Positions 56,891 to 64,000 of a DNA stretch of 64,000 bases are shown here, piece after piece. Origin of the DNA: Acestrorhynchus altus. Its lineage: Eukaryota; Chordata; Actinopteri; Characiformes; Acestrorhynchidae. The stretch covers positions 13,206,648 to 13,270,647 of the forward strand of contig CM067507.1 of NCBI GenBank assembly GCA_034509495.1, written 5' to 3'. Numbering within the stretch: position 1 is the stretch's first letter; every line of letters begins with the position of its first letter. A program made the position numbers and the translations under genes. Below the pieces are notes generated by a model that was given only the letters and a program-made list of their open reading frames with translations, ran no database searches and had not been told where the DNA came from.

Positions 56891-57029
56891 AAGATGGCAC
56901 ATAGATTTTAGCTTGTTGCAGTAGCTCCTGCTTAGGTTTTTCTAACTTTTTACCTCATTTCTTGTACTTAAGTTTACTTTTCTGTTTGTGAAGTGTCTTT
57001 TTATCATCTTCAACCAAAATGGACAACAA

Positions 57030-58460
57030 ACTTGTGGCGCTTGTGCTGGTTTTGTGTTGAACACAGAGGAGGCATATAACTTGCTCCCTCCACTTGGAAG
57101 ATCTGATCACAATCTAATTAATCTTCTGCCTGTGTACAAACCCCTTGTACACAGAGAACTAGCGGTGACCCGCATGGAGGACCCTGACAGTCTCACTCTT
57201 ATCCGCATTATGGACTATGTCAACTTCTGTGTGAAGAACACTCTCCCCACTAAGGCCAGTCAATGTTTCTCCAAAAAAGCCATGGATAAATGCTGACATA
57301 AAGGCTCTCCTAAATGAGAAGAAGAGGGTCTTCAGGTCAAGTAACAAGAATGAGATGAAAACTGAGCTGAGAAGGAGAATAAGCACAAGAGGAAGCTGGA
57401 GGAGCAGTTACAGCATGAAAATGTCAGCAGAGTTTGGAAAGGCCTTTAAACCATATCTGGCCACAAGAAGGCTGATTCCTTGGGGGGAGGGGTTGGGTCA
57501 GAAGTGGATGAATGACCTCAAGCTATCAGTATATTCAATCTTTCACCTGCCCCTCACCCCACACAGACACCCCTGCTGAACCTTCACTCTGGGACACCAC
57601 CTGCCCACTGCTTTTCCCCCTTCTCAACAACACTCAACTCTCTACCACCCCCATGGCTCATTGGCTCGCAGCTCCAATCTGCCATTCACACACTCCAGCA
57701 CCTATCTGCAGTCATCTCCCGTAGTTGATGACTCCATGATCATCTGCTTCATAAATAATGAGGAGGATAGCAAATACAGAGTACTGATTCAGGACTGTGG
57801 ACTGGTGTCTCAAGAACCACCTCCAGATAAACTTGGGGAAAACTAAAGAACTGGTGACGGACTACTGCAGGTGCAGACACACCCCTCCAACAGTGAACAT
57901 CCAGGGAATAGACATTGATAGAGTGGACTATTATAAGTATCTGAGTGGTCAGAGCAAACTCCACCTACTGAGAAAACTGAGGGAGCACTCCAGAGGACCT
58001 TTTTTGCCACAGTGGTGGCATCTACCATCTTTTATGATGTGGTCTCTGGCAGACAGGAGACTGAACAAAGTTTCTTACACTCAATGCAGGTGGTGGGAGA
58101 CAAAAGGATGTTAGCCAAGCTGACTTCCATGCTGGAGAATGCTGGCAGCACATGGGCAGCTCCTTGAGTTACAGGCTGCTTCAACCTAAGTGAAGGAGCG
58201 GTATCGCAGGTCCTTCCTCCCTGCTGCTGTTACACTGTACAACCAGCACTGCTCTCAGCAGACTATGTAAACACACACTTAAAATCCACACACTATTAGA
58301 GATTTTCAATACAACATAATGTGCAATACTTCTTCCATCTCCCCACATGCAATTAATTAAATTAACTGTGTATTTGTATTTATTATTTATAGTGTTAATA
58401 TTGTAGATACTATACTGTATATACTATATTTTATCTATTATCTATTTCTTGTACTGAGTA
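57030..58460 (+). mobile_element. Non-LTR retrotransposon (CR1/L2/Rex1-like), internally deleted
   Basis: A LINE relic in the plus orientation. At 57075-57145 it reads LLPPLGRSDHNLINLLPVYK, the end of the endonuclease domain with the SDH motif. It continues through IMDYVNFCVKNTLPTKASQC and a KEKKR..LRRRI..SWR..SV linker that is frame-broken. The upstream half of the reverse transcriptase is missing. A VVDDSMIICF block at about 57724-57753 takes the place of the usual FADD catalytic box, then WCLKNHLQINLGKTKELVTD at about 57800-57858, a VDYYKYL piece, QSKLHLLRKLREH, and decayed thumb and C-terminal parts ending ERYRRSFLPAAVTLYNQHC at about 58192-58250. The AT-rich tail runs to about 58460. Not active. 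Confidence 0.8.
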
Positions 58461-59559
58461 TATAACAGTTTAATTGGAAATTATCTGGGAGATAATTTTC
58501 TTGTGTCAAGAAATAATGTTTTAACAATGTACATGAATCTTCTGCTCAGCAGTAAGATTACTTCTCTTCAACAGAAGTTACAGTCCTAAAAATGGGTGCT
58601 ACATTTTTTTTGAACAATGACAAAGAAAGAAAACTTTTAGCTAGTTTTTTAAACAGGTACATCCCAAATGAAATGGTCTTGTGAAATAGCAGTATGTGTA
58701 AAGAGAAAAAGTATTTTAAAGTAGAGAATTTAGTGCCCACCTCTAGTATCTGTTCACTGGAATCAGTTGCCCGTCCCGATGAAGCAGATACCATCACACA
58801 TGGGCACCATGCAGAGTTGTGGATGTGGGAAACTTGTAGCTGTTGATCTGCTCAGTCTGACATAAATTACTTCTATTATACCACTACTGGTGACAAATAT
58901 GGTCTAAAACAAGCTAGGCGGGCCTTTGTCACTAGGCTTCAGGTTTTTTATTGAATGTGGTGAAATGTCCATGTATGCTGTCACTCATTATATCATGCCT
59001 CATCAAGGCCAAAAGTCTCGAACTGAAAAAATATGACCTGAAAGAAAAGCCCTCAATGTAAAAAAAAAAATAAAAAAAATCTGAAACTGAAAAATATGTA
59101 TTTGAAACTGTAAGCCAATAAGATTTCAATCTGACAACATAAACTGTGAAACTGACTAATAGGTCTTACATATCAAAATGGATATAATGAATGAAAATAA
59201 ATGATTAATTCAAAAGTATTCCAGAATTGAATCAAAATTATGTGTGAATAACCTTTACATTAAGTGAATAGTTTTTCTTTAACCTTAACCTTAAATCATA
59301 TCTCTATTATAAACATGGTTCTGTATGGAAGCAAACATGATTCTTCTTTGACATTGCTCAAAAAAGCATCCTTGCATAGCAACAAGAAAAAAGATTGTAA
59401 AATTAAAAAAACATCCAAAGACTGAGAGAAATGTTAGCTCCTACACTGATCATGTATTCAACCTCATTACCATTAATTCTCAGTACCATTCATATGCATA
59501 TTCATATGCTTTTATTCAAATGCAACTGTCCTGCATTTTTTTTCTCCAATTTGCTCAAG
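58461..59559. other. No gene recognised
   Basis: A-rich tract at 59058-59080; the ORFs here have no recognisable domain. Confidence 0.3.
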
Positions 59560-60000
59560 TGAATTTAGATATGCCAATTCCCTAACCCCATTTGGTCCCC
59601 CATCACATGTGATGTTCCTGAAGCAAGGGGGAGATGACGAGCACATGCTTCCTCCAATACATGTGACATCTGCCTACTGCCAGCATCTTCCCCAGACATC
59701 CAACGTGCTTGAAGGCAAGTGCCAGATCCCCAGTTCTGATGCAATGGTTGACAGATGCCTGAGCTGACCAGCATCACATTGAATATATAATGTGGGAAGA
59801 GAGCACCACCTACCCACCCAGTGAGGGAGAGCAGACCAATTTTGCTCCTTCTCTGGACCCTGGCTGCCGATGGCGAGCTGCATGATCTTGTAGAGTAAGG
59901 CAAATAATGCTGTCATTAACTTATGATTACAGATGACTCTGGCATCACATGGAGGCAAGCTTGCAATCCCCCAACAATAGGGTCTATAGGGCCCTCACCC
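59560..60000 (+). repeat. Unclassified teleost dispersed repeat
   Basis: GAGAGCACCACCTACCCACCCAGTGAGGGAGAGCAGACCAATTTTGCTCC and CTGGCTGCCGATGGCGAGCTGCATGA (59797-59885) resemble a repeat remembered from many fish genomes that ends in a tRNA-like part. That tRNA-like part is not clear here. Confidence 0.4.
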
Positions 60001-61379
60001 ACTGACTAAATACATTTAGATCTGTAAAACACCCTAATATGAAGAGAATGGGGTCACCAAGATTGACAATTGGAACCTAAAACATGATCTCAAAAAGAGC
60101 TCAGTCTAACATATAAGGGTGGTTCCTAATGTGGAAGTTAAAAATGATCTAAAAATTATGGAAACAGTCTCATACTGAGATCATGCTTTCACTTGATATT
60201 GTTTTGCAGTGCATTACATATTCCCTTAATTTTTAGCTTGATATTACTAATATTACTAAGGTACTATTCTCTGTAATGACACCTGGATGGTAAGCATCAT
60301 ACTTACTCCTGTTGATAAAACAGGCTTGTTCTTCAACAATCCCATTGACAGTGCTGTACTAATCCTGGTTCCTTGTCACTAAGGGATATCAGTAGAAGAT
60401 GTAATTCTACTATTGATTTCACACTGGAGATTAATGCCGACCTCCTTGGGGTGTCCCTGTTTGTGTATTGACAAGCAGTTAAATGAATGTGTTAGTCTTA
60501 TCACATGCTGAAGCCCCAGTCACCATGCTAACCTTGCTCTTCAAACAACATCTGACATCTTGAGTGTTCTTAGGCTCTACTTGTCACTTAAAATGTGTAG
60601 AAGAAGATTGGACAGATGTCAGTGTCATTATATTAAGGGCTTCAGTGTGAAAAATATGAATGAACATGGCCATTTAAAAATTATCTTCAATGAATGATAA
60701 AATCATCCCATCAGATTCACTTGGTGTTGTTACAACTCATGTTGTAATGGAGGCTAATAGCATGGGTATGTATATCATTAAAAGTGAGGGGTGTACACTT
60801 GTGTGATTGCATTATGGATACTCAGTGTCTGCTAGAGTAAACTGTTTCTAGTTGTGGGCTGATGACACTGGGGGCTTCTTCACATCATAGGGTGCATGAG
60901 CCCCAGTTTCGGTTGTCTTACCTGCTCTGCTTGTTCTGCCAGTACACCACCAACTCAAACCATGATATGTTTTCAACAGTGTACAAAATTCCAAAACCAC
61001 AGTATATCTTACGATTCTACAGTACATCATGTATTGTAGCAAACATGGAAAAGTCACAATGCACTGGATGTTGTGAAATGAAATGCCCACAATCAACAAC
61101 AAATTCTGTGACCTATAATAATGTTTATAATTCTAGGGAAGTGGGTTTGGTGACCATTTGGATCACAGCATGTGCCATAGCATCAGATATACTACAAATG
61201 ATACTATATGGCTGTGTTTTCACTGTATTAATATGCCCAGTGTGACTTACTGGGCTCTGTGCACTTACGTTTCATGTATTCAAAAATATCAATGTTTCTG
61301 CCTGAAGGCCAAAATATTCACACACACAGGGTGACAGAACAAGCATAACATAAGAAGCAAATGTAAGCCATGAGTCCTT
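60001..61379. other. No gene supported
   Basis: A 127-codon open frame at 60862-61245 has no recognisable domain and is overlapped on the other strand by another equally featureless frame. No repeat recognised. Confidence 0.3.
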
Positions 61380-61660
61380 GTAAATCTGTACCGCTGCAGA
61401 ATGCTACATCCACAGAGTAATGGCCAAGTCCTTTTTGAGGCAGCCGGCCCTCTCTTTGCTCATTATCCTTCCAAATGTGTCGAAGGCAGTGGGAACAATG
61501 TCCTTCATAATTTATTGCAATGATACCCATGGCTTCACTTTGTTCATTTTAACAAAGCTGCATCAATTATGCATGGGATTTATTTCAGGTCAGAAAATGA
61601 ATTATACCGTTTTTGTTTCAGTGGACTGCTGCTCTTTCTCAGGTTCATCTGCTTTTCGAT
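61380..61660. promoter_or_regulatory. Candidate conserved non-coding element
   Basis: Non-repetitive, balanced composition with motifs typical of developmental enhancers: TTCATTTTAACAAAGCTGC (a TCF/LEF- or Sox-type core), ATCAATTATGCATGGG (homeodomain- and octamer-like), TTTATTGCAATGATA (C/EBP-like). Short open frames are present on both strands without domains. Conservation was not tested. Confidence 0.3.
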
Positions 61661-62021
61661 GATAGAGGGTATGATAGAGAGACTTGTGGATAATGATGTC
61701 CATCATAGAGCTGAACAGTAATGGGAGAAAATAATGGACAATTCATTATGTCTGCTGGCTCATTTAAGATGGCAATTAGTACAAGTAACCCTCACATGAA
61801 TACCTTTGTTTCTAGCTTAAGCAGACAGTTTTATTAGGAAGTGCTTTATGCCAGTACTTGCTATTGTATTTTTATGCGCTATGATGTTCAAACCATACAA
61901 TACAGATGTTACAATAGTATGGGGTTGTGCATTAAGATTTTAGAGTTATAGTGCAGTGTTAAACCCTGACAGCTGGAGAGTCTTAATTTGACCTTTATAC
62001 CAAGTGGGTATTTCAGCGTGT
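61661..62021. other. No gene recognised
   Basis: Nothing recognised. Confidence 0.3.
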
Positions 62022-62049
62022 ACTCTCTCTCTCTCTCTTTCCGTTTCTG

Positions 62050-62135
<86 letters not shown>

Positions 62136-62138
62136 TAA
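62022..62138. repeat. (CT)n microsatellite, ~115 bp
   Basis: Long CT array with a CCGTTTCTGT interruption and a few TTT steps; the longest pyrimidine tract in the window. Confidence 0.97.
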
Positions 62139-62424
62139 TGTCCTTGCAAACCTTTAGTAAAAAATTATTATAAAAAAATACTAATATTCAGATTAAAAGA
62201 CTATACAGGTCATTTCTACTGCATAATAAAATGGAGATTATTTTAATGGCTTTATACAGGGCAGGTAAGGGATAGCAACCTTCTGACAGTGACAGTGAGA
62301 CTTCAGTCTCAGAATCTGAACTTTTTGTGTTGCCATTTCAGGTTATTTTTTTTTTATCATGGTTCCCTCTCTCACACACTATCAAAGTTCCACTAGTATG
62401 TTAAATGTGCAACCAGACAAAACA
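62139..62424. other. No gene recognised
   Basis: Nothing recognised. Confidence 0.3.
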
Positions 62425-63160
62425 GAGTGCTCGACCACCTGTATGTAATTGTGAAGGATGCATACAGTTTAATCTGCGCTTCCACCATTAGGAAGATCAG
62501 ATCACAATCTGGTCCTTTTACGCCCACATACTGACTATTCAGGAGATGTTTACCAGAGGCAGAGGCACTATTGTTCCAGTCAACCGGGTGCATTGTTTTC
62601 CCAACAAAAAACCTTGGATCACCAAGGACATGAAGAAGCTGTTAAACAAGAAGAAACAGGCCTTCAGACTTAAAGACAAGGTTCCACTAAGGTCTGCGCA
62701 GAAGGAGATAAACGTGAGACAGAGGCAGAGTAAGCCCTACAGAAGGAAGCTGGAGGCAAAACTTCAGAACAACAGCACTAAGGAGATCTGGGCTGGCATG
62801 AGGAAAATAACTGGCATCAGAGCTAAACCACAAACTGTGGTCAGAATGTTGAGTCGGTTGACACAAACATCTGGATGTCCCACTGGACAAGAAATTGGAC
62901 TGGAGGGCCAACACTGAAGCTGTGTAGAAGGAGATGAGCAGACTCAACTTTCTGAGGAAGCTCAGATCCTTCAATATGTACGGCAAAATGTTAGTCATCT
63001 TCAGTCTGTAGTTGCGGGTGCTCTCTTCTTGGCAGCAGTCTGCTGGGGAGGCTGCATCAATGGGGGAGACACCAAGATGATCAACAAACCGAACAACAAG
63101 GATGGCATCTGCATAGTGTTTATGCATTTACATATTACATACTTAATACTCATAATAATA
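62425..63160 (+). mobile_element. Non-LTR retrotransposon copy of the 57-kb family, internally deleted
   Basis: Plus-strand pieces in order: LYVIVKDAYSL, then after a frameshift LPPLGRSDHNLVLLRP (SDH motif, end of the endonuclease). Next comes RVHCFPNKKPWITKDMKKLL with a basic KKKQAF..RRKLEAKLQNNS linker up to IWAGMRKITGI. A deletion follows that removes the whole catalytic reverse transcriptase. The rest is LDVPLDKKLDWRANTEAV, WSRLNFLRKLRSFNMYGKML and decayed SAGEAASMGE. The last part corresponds to QSKLHLLRKLREH of the 57-kb copy. Inactive. Confidence 0.78.
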
Positions 63161-64000
63161 TAATATAATAAATACGTTGTTGTTTATTGTGCTGCTGTGA
63201 TATGTGACATCACCCTCTGGGTCGGTTCATTTGTTCTGTCATATCTGTCTGTCTGTCTTGGAGAGAATAGATGGTAAAAGCCTTTTTTTAGTGTTGGCTT
63301 TTTTAGTTTTTAGTGTTTTAGCTTTTATCCTAGCACAGATATCCATGTGCATCCCTGGCTTTCATTTCATCAGTCATCACTTTTGGGCTTCTGTGGACAC
63401 TGACAAAGGAAAGACCATGGCCTCACAAGGCCTGTTCCATGTAACAATTCATATTCTGATAACCAGTGGAATCTGGCAGTCATGCACTGCTCTCCAGGGT
63501 TACAAACATAAAAAACATCATATTCTCCCAAAGTGGCCATTGTTGCATCTTATCGTGCCACAGCTTTTGACTGGGGCTGAGAGCATGTCAATTTTCTAAA
63601 TATGAGTCAAACTGAAATCTCTTGGGGGTTTTGGAATCTGCCCCATTTTATAGCCCTGCTTTAATTATGCTGGAATTTACTTTGAATGAACACACAACAG
63701 TGTTTGAGATTCACAGTTTATCAATTCCATGTATTGATTACTCATTATTCAACCATTGCAAGATAAATACAATTTTCTATTCTAGGGCAGTTTCAATAAT
63801 GTTTAGGCTGATCTTAATATGAATTGCAGTAAAATCAATTTCTCAGCTTTTAAACCCATTTATCCAGCTTCATAACAGAATATTAATTCTAGGAAATACC
63901 CAGAAGACTTCAACTGCACTGGAAACCTGTTCTCTGGGCTGAGGGTCCTTCCAAACTATGCTATTTAGATTTTTCACTCATTTTGCATTGTATATTGAAA
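63161..64000. other. No gene supported
   Basis: A 131-codon plus-strand frame at 63204-63599 has a hydrophobic stretch (LVLAFLVFSVLAFIL) but no recognisable family and no splice or promoter context. I leave it uncalled. The rest is AT-rich. Confidence 0.3.

Noticed and set aside
62687..63127. 146-codon minus-strand open frame
   Set aside because: Antisense of the LINE relic at 62425-63160, whose plus-strand blocks match the family.
63204..63599. 131-codon frame with a hydrophobic stretch, possible membrane protein
   Set aside because: No family signature or gene context; the hydrophobic run comes from T-rich sequence.

Overview
This window looks like nuclear DNA from a ray-finned fish. It carries several Tc1/mariner families typical of teleosts, V-SINE (Mermaid/DANA-type) retroposons, 3' ends of non-LTR retrotransposons, and very many dinucleotide arrays. 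The mixture is reminiscent of otophysan fish (characins, catfishes, electric fishes), but that is recall rather than a test. I could not support any host protein-coding gene, tRNA, rRNA or CRISPR array in the 64 kb. The short open frames are shadows of transposons, of simple repeats, or chance. The window is best read as intergenic sequence or part of a very large intron.

Layout. 1-9 kb: three different Tc1-family relics side by side (335-2370), two copies of a TATATGGAC-type MITE, a Tc1 transposase relic with an in-frame deletion and a stop codon (5390-6480), the first copy of an unclassified ~0.7 kb repeat (8036-8750) and a V-SINE (8949-9241). 9-17.6 kb: AT-rich sequence, small Tc1 relics, a LINE 3' end, and a stretch dense in TAATTA motifs that could be a conserved non-coding element. 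17.6-24 kb: long TG, GA and CT arrays, a dead Tc1 copy, and a 1.16 kb minisatellite with a 31-bp unit and higher-order repeats. 24-31 kb: mostly unannotated sequence, then a Tc1 relic bracketed by two CA arrays. 31-40 kb: further minisatellites, LINE tails and an internally deleted Tc1 with both ends intact (36760-37621). 40-48.6 kb: degraded Tc1 pieces, TG/CA arrays and an inverted MITE copy. 48.7-50.3 kb: the best-preserved element, a full-length 1,605-bp Tc1-like transposon with ~200-bp near-identical inverted repeats, a TA target duplication and a complete DD34E reading frame spoiled by only two nonsense codons. 50-64 kb: a 98-bp perfect AT-rich palindrome, a V-SINE with its target duplication, copies of an unclassified plus-strand repeat, and two deleted copies of one LINE family (57.0-58.5 and 62.4-63.2 kb).

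Nothing here forms an operon or pathway. The story is one of mobile-element turnover: at least six Tc1/mariner-type families, autonomous relics beside internally deleted derivatives of the same family, and simple repeats growing in or next to insertions. I did not find a new biological system. The strongest items for a second look are the young Tc1 element, the perfect palindrome, the nested minisatellite, the Tc1 sitting inside a split CA array, and the multi-copy unclassified repeat families. Family assignments rest on remembered consensus patterns and need a RepeatMasker/Dfam check.
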